Positions 38,701-46,936 are shown, counted from the first letter of the stretch. The stretch: DNA of 64,000 nt from Melioribacter roseus P3M-2 (GCF_000279145.1 NC_018178.1:2861688-2925687), one strand, 5' to 3'. The notes: generated by a model not told the origin, from the sequence alone. Numbers and translations are program-made.

Positions 38701-39606
38701 AATTAATTTTATGAAGTCGTTGGGGTAGAGGAGAGAGTTTGTTTTGAAAGCCGAAGTCTTTTCGCTCGTTTTCGACAAATCGGGCAGAGCGATTTTATTT
38801 TCGTTTGTAAGCTTGAGCGACGGTTCTTCTTCGTAATCTTCCGTTTCCATGAATTTTATCAGTGCGTTATAAATAAAGTTGAATTTCTTGTTTTTGGCAA
38901 ACTTGTCTTTTAGTTTATCCGCTTTGCGAAAAGCGGGCAGATACTGAAACAGATAATACATCGATTCAATATTTATCAATTCAGCTTCGTCGCGGTAATA
39001 TTCCGAATGCTGAAGTAACTTTTCCGAAACGAGCAGTGCGAACCAGTATTCTTTTTTATTAATAGCGTCGGATGCAAGTCCGAGAATTTTCTCGGAATCC
39101 TTTTTCCCGATTTTTTTATCGATATCCGAAATAAGTACGGCTTGCTCGAGCAGGGTTTTCAAATAGCTCAACTTTGCGTTGTCATCAGCGCGCAGGAAGG
39201 GGGATCTGTTCAAAAGATCAAGCGCTTCCTTGTATTTTTTCAACCCCGCCAACGATCTTATTTTCGTAGACAGCGTCCATTTCAATAAATTAAGTTCATT
39301 GTCAATCGACTTATTAATATCGGCGAGAGCTCCTTCATAAATACACATACGAGAAAGGAGATAAGCCCTGTGGAATCGGATACGGGAAGAATCGCTGTCG
39401 AGTTCAACGGCTAAATTTGCGTAATCGAGGGCTTTTGTCGGATTGCCGTTTTCGAGATAAGCCCATGCTAGCGATATAATTGCTTCCGGATCGTTCGGAC
39501 GGAGCGAATATAATTTTTCGGCTGCAGTAAGGGCTAAACGGTATCTGCCATTCCACAAATGTTCGTATATTTCGGATTGAAGATTATTTAAATCTTCGTT
39601 CATCAT
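35728..39606 (-). CDS. TPR protein with three CbbX/SpoVK-like AAA+ domains
   Basis: A 1292-residue protein. The N-terminal third (1-280) is TPR-like with repeats such as A-L-D-Y-A-N-L-A-V-E. A beta-rich module (about 290-430) and a Lys/Glu linker follow. Then come three AAA+ domains of the CbbX/SpoVK/EccA class with Walker A G-N-P-G-T-G-K-T near residues 502 and 789 and G-N-D-G-T-G-K-T near 1075. Domains 1 and 2 have intact L-F-I-D-E-A Walker B motifs and the N-P-G-L-x-S-R-F arginine element. Domain 3 has L-M-I-D-N-F (Asn1142 for the catalytic Glu) and N-P-D-L-S-A-Y-F (Tyr1194 for the Arg), so it probably binds but does not hydrolyse ATP. Related proteins remodel other proteins. No target gene is adjacent. 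Confidence 0.85.
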   Translation of the reverse strand: MMNEDLNNLQSEIYEHLWNGRYRLALTAAEKLYSLRPNDPEAIISLAWAYLENGNPTKALDYANLAVELDSDSSRIRFHRAYLLSRMCIYEGALADINKSIDNELNLLKWTLSTKIRSLAGLKKYKEALDLLNRSPFLRADDNAKLSYLKTLLEQAVLISDIDKKIGKKDSEKILGLASDAINKKEYWFALLVSEKLLQHSEYYRDEAELINIESMYYLFQYLPAFRKADKLKDKFAKNKKFNFIYNALIKFMETEDYEEEPSLKLTNENKIALPDLSKTSEKTSAFKTNSLLYPNDFIKLISIKIFDPERESKTKVREYYKQIDKRCNWISVEVIFDNPEFNIKDGEYNCKIVAYIDDMEAGITNFKLNVPKEWDSVIFTQNIGSDLPGFWKKGQGKLELYVNEFKVGEKYFGINDFYIKEKEEKHEEKRKIIKTKERENIVKPPDDKSLEELLEELDSFIGLKNIKQTVRDFITYLEFIKERKKYGLKSEENIAINAVFLGNPGTGKTTIARLIGNILRAMGILPSGHVVEVDRAALVGQYIGETAQKTEKVIQDALGGVLFIDEAYTLIKKSGSAQDFGQEAVDILLKRMEDKKGEFVVIAAGYPEEMNNFLESNPGLKSRFTHTFVFEDYTPDELVEIFKMSAKSEDYRLDKEAEEFLNKELINLYRNRDKSFGNARLIKKILDESKLNLSKRILSLPDSERSKEKLTTITVSDIQNVFKPEKGKSYKTPINEELLSEALDELDNLVGLAGVKKEINELVKLARFFAEEGENLTEKFSDHYLFLGNPGTGKTTVARLFSKIFSALGILSKGHLVETDRQGLVAGYVGQTAEKTKAVIDKAIGGTLFIDEAYALTKSGGSNSDFGREAIDILLKRMEDDRGKFIVIAAGYTEEMKQFVYSNPGLESRFTKSIVFEDYTPDEMMEIIKRALSSDNKKLAPDAEEALLSYFRDLYKHRDRKFGNARIVRNLLERLKKKLLLRIADIDPKDRTEDVMNTIILEDINEVTGIIYNAREYRVKGDPLKLQEYMDELNSLVGLENVKEGILKLISGSKIAQLKREKGLHVIEKNLNTIFIGNDGTGKTTVAKLFGNILRELGILSKGHLVKVERADLVRNFQDSTQLRAEELIKDSLGGILMIDNFSTLFTEDFGKEAFDAILNGITRHKNKFVVILADNFEAATSVIEKNPDLSAYFSQALYFEDYTPRQLLAVAYYIADKHGYLLDEGALQMLLEIFNELYEKRDVNFRNAMTARNILYTAISNQENRIASLINPSDEDLKTIRLEDVQKIKF

Positions 39607-39743
39607 AGGGCAGCACGATAAATTGATTTTTTGTTAAATAAAATATAAAAAGTTAAGAGGATTTACTATAATTTGATAAATTTTTTGTTGCGGGGAACAA
39701 TTCATGATTAAATGCGTCTTAACTGGCAACAAACGGAGGTATC

Positions 39744-40388
39744 ATGAAAACTAAAGTTACAGTCTTATTTTTGATTGCAATAATTGTTGCGGGATGCGGA
39801 GTATGGGGAGTGAGAGGCAGCGGAAATTTAAGAACCGAAACCAGGGAAATAAGAAACTTCAATAAAATTGAAGTGGGCGGCGCTTACGACATTAAAATAA
39901 AATGCGGCGAAAAAGAATCGATCGAAATTACCGCCGAAGAAAATCTTTTGCCGCTTATAGAAACGAAAGTTAAGCACAACAGACTAATAATAGACACCCG
40001 CAGAAGTATTTCTCCCCGAAAGGAGATAAAGATTGTAGTAACCGTGCCTGAATTAAATTACATCGAATGCTCCGGAGCGAACAATATGCGCGTTTACAAT
40101 ATCGAAACCGAAGACCTCGACGTCGAATTGAGCGGAGCGGGCAATATTGTAATGGATGGAAATGTTAAGACATTGCATGCCGAAATATCGGGAGCGGGCA
40201 ATATCGACGCTAAATCTCTTAAAGCCGAGAACGTTTATATATCGGTCAGCGGAGCCGCAAGCGCCAGCGTATATGCGTCAAAATATTTAAATGCTTCTGT
40301 TTCCGGCGTCGGTTCCATCGATTATTACGGCGACCCCGAAAAAACAAAGACCAATGTTTCCGGTATCGGCTCCATAAGCAGAAAATAA
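39744..40388 (+). CDS. Head-GIN domain (DUF2807) lipoprotein
   Basis: 214 residues. A signal peptide with a lipobox-like V-A-G-C near residues 15-18 predicts a lipid-anchored outer-membrane or periplasmic protein. The rest is a right-handed beta-helix of the head-GIN/DUF2807 kind, with short repeats G-A-x-N/S-I (S-G-A-G-N-I, S-G-A-N-N, S-G-A-A-S, S-G-V-G-S-I) about every 20 residues. Such adhesin-like proteins are frequent in Bacteroidetes and relatives; function unknown. It has an ACGGAGG ribosome site. It stands alone between the AAA+ gene (divergent) and the hydrogenase locus. Confidence 0.87.
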   Translation: MKTKVTVLFLIAIIVAGCGVWGVRGSGNLRTETREIRNFNKIEVGGAYDIKIKCGEKESIEITAEENLLPLIETKVKHNRLIIDTRRSISPRKEIKIVVTVPELNYIECSGANNMRVYNIETEDLDVELSGAGNIVMDGNVKTLHAEISGAGNIDAKSLKAENVYISVSGAASASVYASKYLNASVSGVGSIDYYGDPEKTKTNVSGIGSISRK

Positions 40389-40747
40389 TTCTAATAAATG
40401 CATAAATCTGCCGGATCTACCCTTAAGTTAGATAAAAGGATATTCTCTGAATTTTTTAATCAGACTTTACTTATCCGAAATTCTCTCCAATCTGGATCAG
40501 GAGGACTAAAACCTTTTCGAAGCCCTCATTACCGCCTCGTAACAACTTCTTAAATAGCATAATACGACCCAATATACTTTATAATATTAGAATTCGTTTT
40601 TTTACTTTTCTCACTGTTAGGAAAGATTTAAGTAAAAAACGGATATAAGCCTCATTTTTTACGTAATAAATAAGTCATTGCTGTCCTTATTTTTTGGCAT
40701 ATTATCTGTATATAATTAATAACCTAAATAAATAAGAGAAGAATGAT
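40389..40747 (+). other. 360-base intergenic region upstream of the hydrogenase locus
   Basis: This is the only gene-free stretch above 300 bases. It is AT-rich and holds one uninterrupted 51-codon frame (40398-40553, ATG to TAA) that has no ribosome site and a composition unlike its neighbours, so I do not call it a gene. An isolated AGGAGG sits at 40498-40503 without a start codon at proper distance. No tRNA, known riboswitch or clear terminator is visible. The last 70 bases carry the promoter-like elements listed separately. Confidence 0.5.
40695..40716 (+). promoter_or_regulatory. Candidate promoter of the hydrogenase operon
   Basis: A consensus -10 box TATAAT lies at 40711-40716, 31 bases before the ATG, but no good -35 is found 17 bases upstream (ATTTTT). 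Overlapping it, TTGGCA (40694-40699) followed after ten bases by TGTA partly matches a sigma-54 element (TTGGCAC-N5-TTGCA), though the essential GC is GT. Either an activator-dependent sigma-70 promoter or a weak sigma-54 promoter is possible. Confidence 0.3.
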
Positions 40748-41218
40748 ATGGATGGCAATATTTTTCAGCAATATCCTAAAAACGACCGTAGTAATTTAAT
40801 AGCCATGCTTCAGGATATCCAGGAAGTTCACGGTTATTTACCCGAAAAAGAAATACGTAAAGTTGCCGACCATCTCGGAATGTCGTTGAGCGGCGTCTAC
40901 GGCGTAGCCACGTTTTACAATCAATTCCGTCTGACTCCGCTGGGAAAGAATATTATCAGAGTATGCCGGGGCACGGCATGCCACGTAAAAAATTCCGCCA
41001 ATATTTTAATGGCTCTCGAAAACGAATTGGGAATTTGCGCAGGTCAAACTACGCGCGATAAATTATTTACTCTCGAAACTGTCGCATGCATTGGAGCCTG
41101 CAGTATTGCGCCCGTAATTAATATAAACGACGATTATTACGGACGCGTTACGGTAAAGGAAATTCCCAAAATACTCAATAAATACAAAAAACAAGAACAA
41201 GCAGTGAGCGCAGAATGA
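40748..41218 (+). CDS. hydC: NuoE-like [2Fe-2S] subunit of NAD-linked [FeFe]-hydrogenase, set 1 (HydC type)
   Basis: 156 residues, homologous to the 24-kDa subunit of complex I. An N-terminal helical part (L-I-A-M-L-Q-D-I-Q-E-V-H-G-Y-L) is followed by the thioredoxin-like domain with cluster cysteines C-R-G-T-A-C near residue 78-83 and C-I-G-A-C near 119-123. It would carry electrons between the flavin of the NuoF-like subunit and the rest of the complex. The stop overlaps the next gene by 4 bases (ATGA). It is first of a nine-gene run that continues to 52811. Confidence 0.93.
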   Translation: MDGNIFQQYPKNDRSNLIAMLQDIQEVHGYLPEKEIRKVADHLGMSLSGVYGVATFYNQFRLTPLGKNIIRVCRGTACHVKNSANILMALENELGICAGQTTRDKLFTLETVACIGACSIAPVININDDYYGRVTVKEIPKILNKYKKQEQAVSAE

Positions 41219-43200
41219 AAAGTTTTATAGAAAAATGTTGCGACCAGTGCTGGCATTCTCCCAGTACTCCCTGCGAGCTTTTCGTAGCTTGCTCTGTCGA
41301 AGGACCTCTTTGTCATAACGACGATAAATGTAAAGAAAAATACAAAAATCTCAACGAAGCGCTTCGTTACGTGTCGACGGATATCCCTGTGATATTTATC
41401 GGCATGGGCACTTGCGGTTTGGCATCCGGCGCGGATAAAGTTAAATCCGCAATCGAAGAAGAGCTGGTCAATCAAAATATTAATGCCCTGATCGTACCGA
41501 CCGGCTGCGTCGGTTATTGCGCAAGGGAACCTATAGTCGACATTAAATTGCCCGGAGAAGACAGGATTTCTTACTGTGAAATTCAACCTAAAGACGTAAA
41601 GGATCTGATAAAAACAACGATAATCGACAAAAAAGTTTATAAGAAAAAATTACTCGGTTCCTACGGCGAAACAAAAGACGGAATTCCGAATATCGACGAA
41701 ATCCCTTTTTTCAAAAGACAGCATAAAGTAGTTCTAAAAAATTGCGGCGTAATTAATCCGAATTCGATAGACGAATATATTGCCGCGGGAGGATTCAAAG
41801 CTTTGGATAAAGCGCTCAGAATCCTCACTCCCGAAAAAGTTATCGAAGAGATAAAAGCAAGCGGTTTGAGAGGAAGGGGCGGCGGAGGTTTTCCGACCGG
41901 CATTAAATGGGAACTGGCTCATAAAAAGAAATCGGATACAAAATACATAATTTGCAACGCAGACGAGGGAGACCCCGGCGCTTTTATGGATCGTTCCGTG
42001 CTGGAAAGCGACCCCTACCGACTAATCGAAGGCATGATTATAGGAGCGTATGCAATCGGCGCTTCGTACGGATATATCTACTGTCGAGCCGAATATCCGC
42101 TTGCAATCGAAAGGCTTGAAGACGCTATTCTCAAATGCAGAGAATACGGTCTGCTCGGGAAAAATATTCTCGACAGCGATTTCGACTTCGACCTCAAAAT
42201 TAAAAAAGGAGCGGGCGCTTTCGTATGCGGCGAAGAAACCGCTCTGATAGCTTCCATCGAAGGGAAAAGAGGAATGCCGCGGCCCAGACCTCCGTATCCC
42301 GCCGACAGCGGTCTGTGGGGCAAACCTACCGTCATCAACAATGTGGAAACTTTTGCAAATGTGCCTTCAGTCATAAATATGGGTTCGGCATGGTTCGCTT
42401 CCACCGGAACAAAGACAAGCAAAGGAACAAAAGTATTTGCATTGAGCGGAAAAGTTGTAAACAGCGGTTTGGTAGAAGTTCCGATGGGCATTACTCTGCG
42501 CGAAGTGGTTTTCGATATCGGCGGAGGTATTCCCGACGATAAAAAGTTCAAAGCCGTTCAAATTGGCGGACCTTCCGGCGGCTGTTTGCCCGACTCTGTC
42601 CTCGACACGGAAGTCGATTACGAATCTTTGAAGGAAGTAGGAGCTATGATGGGTTCTGGCGGATTCGTAGTAATGGACGAAGACACATGTATGGTCGACG
42701 TCGCAAAATTCTTCCTTACATTCATTCAAAACGAATCGTGCGGCAAATGCGTCCCGTGCCGGGAAGGCACGAAAAGAATGCTCGAAATTATTGAGAGAAT
42801 TCCCGTCCGGTACGGATCCAACGGAGACAAGACAGAACAACTTCAACGGTTCAAAGGAATCATACATCTTCAGAGACTAGCCAAGGTAATTCAGGATACA
42901 TCGCTTTGCGGATTAGGACAAAGCGCTCCGAATCCGGTTTTGTCCGGTCTAAGATATTTCAGAGATGAATACGAAGAACATTTATTCGAAAGAAAATGCG
43001 GCGCCAAAGTTTGCAAGGAAATTCTAACATACGAAATCGACCCGGACGTTTGTAACGGTTGCGGCGTTTGTTTGCGTAAATGCTCCGCAGAAGCAATAAT
43101 CGGCGAAAAGAAACAACCGCATCAGATTATTCAGGTAAAATGTACAAAATGCGGGATGTGTTTCGAATCGTGCCGTTTCGACGCTATTAAAGTTAATTAA
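41215..43200 (+). CDS. hydB: NuoF-like NADH-binding subunit of [FeFe]-hydrogenase, set 1 (HydB type)
   Basis: 661 residues in four parts. First is an unusual Cys-rich N-terminus, with Cys at 8, 9, 12, 20, 26, 33 and 39. Then a thioredoxin-like ferredoxin domain (about 50-130) with C67 and G-C-V-G-Y-C (98, 102). Next is the flavin/NADH core with G-R-G-G-G-G-F-P-T near 222 and C-N-A-D-E-G-D-P-G near 244, then the 4Fe-4S motif C-G-K-C-V-P-C near 508. The C-terminal 2x[4Fe-4S] ferredoxin has C-N-G-C-G-V-C and C-T-K-C-G-M-C. This full layout is that of the HydB subunit of electron-bifurcating trimeric hydrogenases such as that of Thermotoga maritima, so bifurcation with ferredoxin and NADH is plausible but not proven. 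It lies 18 bases before hydA. Confidence 0.93.
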   Translation: MKSFIEKCCDQCWHSPSTPCELFVACSVEGPLCHNDDKCKEKYKNLNEALRYVSTDIPVIFIGMGTCGLASGADKVKSAIEEELVNQNINALIVPTGCVGYCAREPIVDIKLPGEDRISYCEIQPKDVKDLIKTTIIDKKVYKKKLLGSYGETKDGIPNIDEIPFFKRQHKVVLKNCGVINPNSIDEYIAAGGFKALDKALRILTPEKVIEEIKASGLRGRGGGGFPTGIKWELAHKKKSDTKYIICNADEGDPGAFMDRSVLESDPYRLIEGMIIGAYAIGASYGYIYCRAEYPLAIERLEDAILKCREYGLLGKNILDSDFDFDLKIKKGAGAFVCGEETALIASIEGKRGMPRPRPPYPADSGLWGKPTVINNVETFANVPSVINMGSAWFASTGTKTSKGTKVFALSGKVVNSGLVEVPMGITLREVVFDIGGGIPDDKKFKAVQIGGPSGGCLPDSVLDTEVDYESLKEVGAMMGSGGFVVMDEDTCMVDVAKFFLTFIQNESCGKCVPCREGTKRMLEIIERIPVRYGSNGDKTEQLQRFKGIIHLQRLAKVIQDTSLCGLGQSAPNPVLSGLRYFRDEYEEHLFERKCGAKVCKEILTYEIDPDVCNGCGVCLRKCSAEAIIGEKKQPHQIIQVKCTKCGMCFESCRFDAIKVN

Positions 43201-43218
43201 TTTCTAACGGAGATTAAT

Positions 43219-44949
43219 ATGATAGAATTAACAATCAACGATATAAAAGTAAAAGCCGAAGAAGGCATGACAATACTCGAAGCTGCCAAATCCGTCGGCA
43301 TTCACATCCCGACTTTATGCCACATGAAAGATCTGTTTCCTACAGGCGCCTGCAGAATCTGCGTCGTGGAAGTTGACGGGATGAGAAATCTTACTCCAAG
43401 CTGTGCATATCCCGTAACCGAAGGAATGAAAGTTCAAACGAATTCACCCAGAGTAAGAGTCGCACGTAAGACTATTGTGGAATTGCTGATAGAAAATCAT
43501 CCTCAGGATTGTTTGATTTGCGTCAGAAACAAAAATTGCGAGCTCCAGGATTTATCCGAAAGATATAACGTAAGAGAACACCGCTACGTAGGCGAAAAGA
43601 AGAATCACGCAATCGACATATCCAGTCCGTCGATGGAAAGAGACCCCGCAAAGTGTATTTTGTGCGGAAGATGCGTCAGGACATGTAACGAAATTCAAAA
43701 AATTGGAGCGATTGATTTTACGAACCGCGGTTTTAAGAGTAATGTTACTACTCCTTTCAACAAAGGACTCAATATTAGCGACTGTATTTTGTGCGGACAA
43801 TGTATTCTGGTTTGTCCGACAGCAGCCTTACGTGAAAGGAGTCACGCCAAAGAAGTTGTCAATGCGCTTAACGACAAAAAGAAATTCACGGTTGTTCAGG
43901 TGGCTCCCGCAGTCAGAGCAACTTTGGGCGAGGAATATAATCTCCCGATCGGAACCAATGTTACCGGCAAAATAATAACCGGATTGAGAAGACTCGGTTT
44001 CGATAAAGTATTCGACACGAACTTCGGCGCCGATTTGACTATTCTAGAAGAAGCCACGGAACTTATAAATCGCCTCGGCAACGGCGGAGTAACTCCGATG
44101 TTCACAAGTTGCTGCCCCGGATGGATTAAATTTGCCGAACAAAATTATCCGCATTTGCTGGAGCATCTATCCACTTGTAAATCGCCTCATGAAATGGAAG
44201 GCGCTATTATCAAATCTTATTACGCTAAAAAGATGGGACTGAATCCGGAAGATATTTTCGTAGTTTCGATAATGCCGTGTACGGTCAAGAAATTCGAAGC
44301 GAGCCGGCCTGAACTTTCGGAAGATAAAATGCCCGACGTGGATGCCGTTCTGACCACCAGGGAATTAGTCAGACTCTTCAAAGTAGCGGGCATTGATTTT
44401 AACGATTTACCTGACGACGAGTTTGATAATCCTTTGGGAGAATCGACCGGAGCTGCGGCAATCTTCGGTACAAGCGGCGGCGTTATGGAGGCTGCACTGA
44501 GAACGGCATATTTCAAACTTTCGGGCAAAGAACTCGAGAACGTGGATTTGACGAACGTGCGCGGCTTCGACGGAGTTAAGGAATTTTCGGTCGATATTAA
44601 CGGCTCTACCGTCAATGTAGCGGTCGTAAACGGCATCGGCAACGTACGCGGAATTCTCGAGCAAATCGAAAGAGGCGAATCCAAATATCATTTCATCGAA
44701 GTGATGGCCTGCCCCGGCGGATGCATAAACGGCGGCGGTCAGCCGATTCATCAAAAACCCGAAAAGGTTCAAAAACGCGCGCGAGCTCTCTATGAAATCG
44801 ACGCTAAAATGAAAAACAGAAAATCGCATGAAAATGAATCCCTCAAGAAACTCTATAATGAATTTCTGGGGGAACCGAACGGTCATCTGTCGCACGAACT
44901 GCTGCATACAACTTACGTTAACAGAAAAAATATATTAGAAGAATTATGA
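43219..44949 (+). CDS. hydA: [FeFe]-hydrogenase catalytic subunit, set 1
   Basis: 576 residues. In order: an N-terminal [2Fe-2S] plant-type domain (C34, C45, C48, C62), a His-Cys 4Fe-4S region (H94, C98, C101, C107), two 4Fe-4S motifs (C146-x2-C149-x2-C152 and C189-x2-C192-x2-C195) and then the H-cluster domain. All three H-cluster signatures are intact: T-S-C-C-P-G-W (296-302), M-P-C-T-V-K-K (352-358) and E-V-M-A-C-P-G-G-C (494-502). The C-terminal small-subunit-like segment ends G-H-L-S-H-E-L-L-H. It evolves or oxidises H2 with electrons from the two upstream subunits. It is followed after 4 bases by the sensor gene. Confidence 0.96.
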   Translation: MIELTINDIKVKAEEGMTILEAAKSVGIHIPTLCHMKDLFPTGACRICVVEVDGMRNLTPSCAYPVTEGMKVQTNSPRVRVARKTIVELLIENHPQDCLICVRNKNCELQDLSERYNVREHRYVGEKKNHAIDISSPSMERDPAKCILCGRCVRTCNEIQKIGAIDFTNRGFKSNVTTPFNKGLNISDCILCGQCILVCPTAALRERSHAKEVVNALNDKKKFTVVQVAPAVRATLGEEYNLPIGTNVTGKIITGLRRLGFDKVFDTNFGADLTILEEATELINRLGNGGVTPMFTSCCPGWIKFAEQNYPHLLEHLSTCKSPHEMEGAIIKSYYAKKMGLNPEDIFVVSIMPCTVKKFEASRPELSEDKMPDVDAVLTTRELVRLFKVAGIDFNDLPDDEFDNPLGESTGAAAIFGTSGGVMEAALRTAYFKLSGKELENVDLTNVRGFDGVKEFSVDINGSTVNVAVVNGIGNVRGILEQIERGESKYHFIEVMACPGGCINGGGQPIHQKPEKVQKRARALYEIDAKMKNRKSHENESLKKLYNEFLGEPNGHLSHELLHTTYVNRKNILEEL

Positions 44950-44953
44950 TTTG

Positions 44954-46936
44954 ATGGGAATTGTATCGACCATAGGACAACGATGCAAAAGATGTTATTC
45001 CTGCATCAGGGAATGTCCCGCCCGCGCAATACGGGTATTAAACGGACAGGCGGTTGTTATTGAAGAAAGATGCATCGTATGCGGGCATTGCGTTAAAGTA
45101 TGCTCTCAAAACGCCAAACAGGTGCTCGACGACATGGGAATAGTTTTGAATGAATTACTCCCTTCGTACGACACGTATGCAATAGTGGCTCCGTCCTTCC
45201 CGGCTTCGTTTGCCGGGGTCGAAAAGCAATTCATTACGGCGCTCAAAAAACTCGGATTCAAACACGTAAGCGAAGCGGCTTTCGGAGCAGACCTGATTAG
45301 CGATAAATATAAATCTTATATAGAAAATAATTCCGGCAAAACGATTATCAGTTCGCCGTGTCCGGCAATTTACAACTGGATTACTAAGTATTTTATAGAG
45401 ATATCCGATAACCTTGCCACGGTTGTTTCTCCGATGATAGCGATGGGAAGATTCCTTAAGAAAAATTACGGCGACGATATTAAAGTTGTCTTTATCGGTC
45501 CGTGCATCGCAAAGAAAAGCGAATACCTCGACGCCGAAGTTAACGATGCAATCGACGCCGTTCTTACTTTCAAAGAAATCAAACAAATATTCGAACAAAA
45601 AGAGATTGACCTTAATTCGCTCGAATTTTCGTCCTTCGATCCTCCTCACGCTTATATGGGAAAAGCTTATCCGCTGACGGGCGGACTTTTGAAGACCACC
45701 GATACTCACGGCGATATTCTGGAAAAGGAAATAATTGTCGTAGAAGGGAAAGATAAAGTCGAAGAAATTCTCAGCGAAATCGCCGACAAAAAGATTAAAT
45801 CGAAGTTTGTCGATATTCTGTTTTGTGAAGGCTGTATAAACGGCCCTGCCGTCGACTCCGAGTTGAATTATTATTCACGCCGTGAAAAAGTAATTTCTTT
45901 TATAGAATCCGACATCAATTCCTTCGATAAAAAAGTATGGCAAAGCACGTTGTACAACAATCGGGATATTAACCTTTCGAGAAGTTTTACCGTTAGGAAT
46001 CAACGGAGACCGACTCCGCCCGAAGAAACAATTCGAGCCATACTGGCCAAGTCGAATAAATTTACGAAATCCGACGAGCTCAATTGCGGAGCCTGCGGAT
46101 ATCCGACGTGCAGGGAATACGCGATTGCAATTGCTAAAGGTCTGGCTGAAGAAGATATGTGCCTGCCGTATTTGATCGACAAATTGGAGCAGGCGAATAA
46201 AGAAATAAGAGAAACACAGGAACAACTTGCCAACGCCGAAAAACTTGCCTCTATAGGACAATTAGCCGCGGGCGTCGCTCACGAATTGAACAACCCTCTC
46301 GGTTCAATTTTAATTTATGCTTCCATGCTGAAGAAAAAAATCGAAAGAATCGGCGGCGAGAAGCAGAGCATTGAAGACTTAAAACTCATTATCGAGGAGA
46401 CGGAAAGATGCAAGAATATCGTTTCTAATCTTTTGAATTTTGCGCGTCAAGGACGTCTTTGCCTTGAAGAAATCGAAATCAAGTCGATAATCGAATCCGT
46501 TTTCAAGCTGATTAAAATACGTCCCGAGTTTGGCAACATTGACTTGAGAATAGAGGATATGACTAACGGCGTTAAAGTTCAGGGAGATAGAGATCAGCTA
46601 AAACAGGCTTTTATGAATATTATTATTAACGCCTGCGAGGCAATGGAAAATTCAAAGGAAAAAACGCTTACAGTAGTTATAAACGCCACGGAAAATAAAA
46701 TTAAAATAATTATTCGAGATACGGGATGCGGAATTAAGCCGGAGTATCTAAATAAAATTTTTACGCCTTTCTTTACAACGAAAAAAATGGGAAAAGGAAC
46801 GGGGCTTGGTCTGGCTATTACCTACGGAATTATAAAAATGCACCGCGGAGATATTACGGTCAAAAGCAAGCCGAACGAAGGCGCAGAATTCGAAATTATT
46901 TTGCCAATCAAACAAAATTATATGATATTGAACTAA
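44954..46936 (+). CDS. Hydrogenase-like iron-sulfur sensor fused to a histidine kinase (HydS type)
   Basis: 660 residues from the ATG at 44954; a TTG at 44951 is also in frame. An N-terminal 2x[4Fe-4S] ferredoxin (C11, C14, C17, C21; C40, C43, C46, C50) precedes a shortened H-cluster-like domain. Its motifs are degenerate: S-S-P-C-P-A-I replaces T-S-C-C-P-x-W, I-G-P-C-I-A-K-K replaces M-P-C-x-x-K, and F-C-E-G-C-I-N-G-P replaces A-C-x-G-G-C. A further four-cysteine segment G-A-C-G-Y-P-T-C near residue 381, a coiled linker, HisKA (V-A-H-E-L-N-N-P-L-G) and HATPase (G-T-G-L-G-L-A) follow. Group C sensory [FeFe]-hydrogenases have similar front ends. Here the kinase is directly attached without a PAS domain. 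It likely senses H2 or redox state. Confidence 0.9.
   Translation: MGIVSTIGQRCKRCYSCIRECPARAIRVLNGQAVVIEERCIVCGHCVKVCSQNAKQVLDDMGIVLNELLPSYDTYAIVAPSFPASFAGVEKQFITALKKLGFKHVSEAAFGADLISDKYKSYIENNSGKTIISSPCPAIYNWITKYFIEISDNLATVVSPMIAMGRFLKKNYGDDIKVVFIGPCIAKKSEYLDAEVNDAIDAVLTFKEIKQIFEQKEIDLNSLEFSSFDPPHAYMGKAYPLTGGLLKTTDTHGDILEKEIIVVEGKDKVEEILSEIADKKIKSKFVDILFCEGCINGPAVDSELNYYSRREKVISFIESDINSFDKKVWQSTLYNNRDINLSRSFTVRNQRRPTPPEETIRAILAKSNKFTKSDELNCGACGYPTCREYAIAIAKGLAEEDMCLPYLIDKLEQANKEIRETQEQLANAEKLASIGQLAAGVAHELNNPLGSILIYASMLKKKIERIGGEKQSIEDLKLIIEETERCKNIVSNLLNFARQGRLCLEEIEIKSIIESVFKLIKIRPEFGNIDLRIEDMTNGVKVQGDRDQLKQAFMNIIINACEAMENSKEKTLTVVINATENKIKIIIRDTGCGIKPEYLNKIFTPFFTTKKMGKGTGLGLAITYGIIKMHRGDITVKSKPNEGAEFEIILPIKQNYMILN

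Noticed and set aside
40398-40553. 51-codon open frame in the hydrogenase leader
   Set aside because: No ribosome site, no recognisable motif and an abrupt start after the GIN gene; kept only as a remark.
40389-40747. Possible riboswitch or structured RNA
   Set aside because: I found no long conserved-looking stem or known aptamer core by eye, and the region is AT-rich with weak pairing only. A covariance-model scan would decide.
42078-42551. Long antisense frame opposite the set-1 NuoF-like gene (and similar ones at 44220-44684 and 49961-50770)
   Set aside because: These are mirror frames caused by the codon bias of the real genes; they have no ribosome sites, no recognisable domains and lie fully inside well-supported genes.
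44954-46936. Reading the hydrogenase-like sensor as a third catalytic hydrogenase
   Set aside because: All three H-cluster motifs are altered, the domain is shortened, and half the protein is a histidine kinase.
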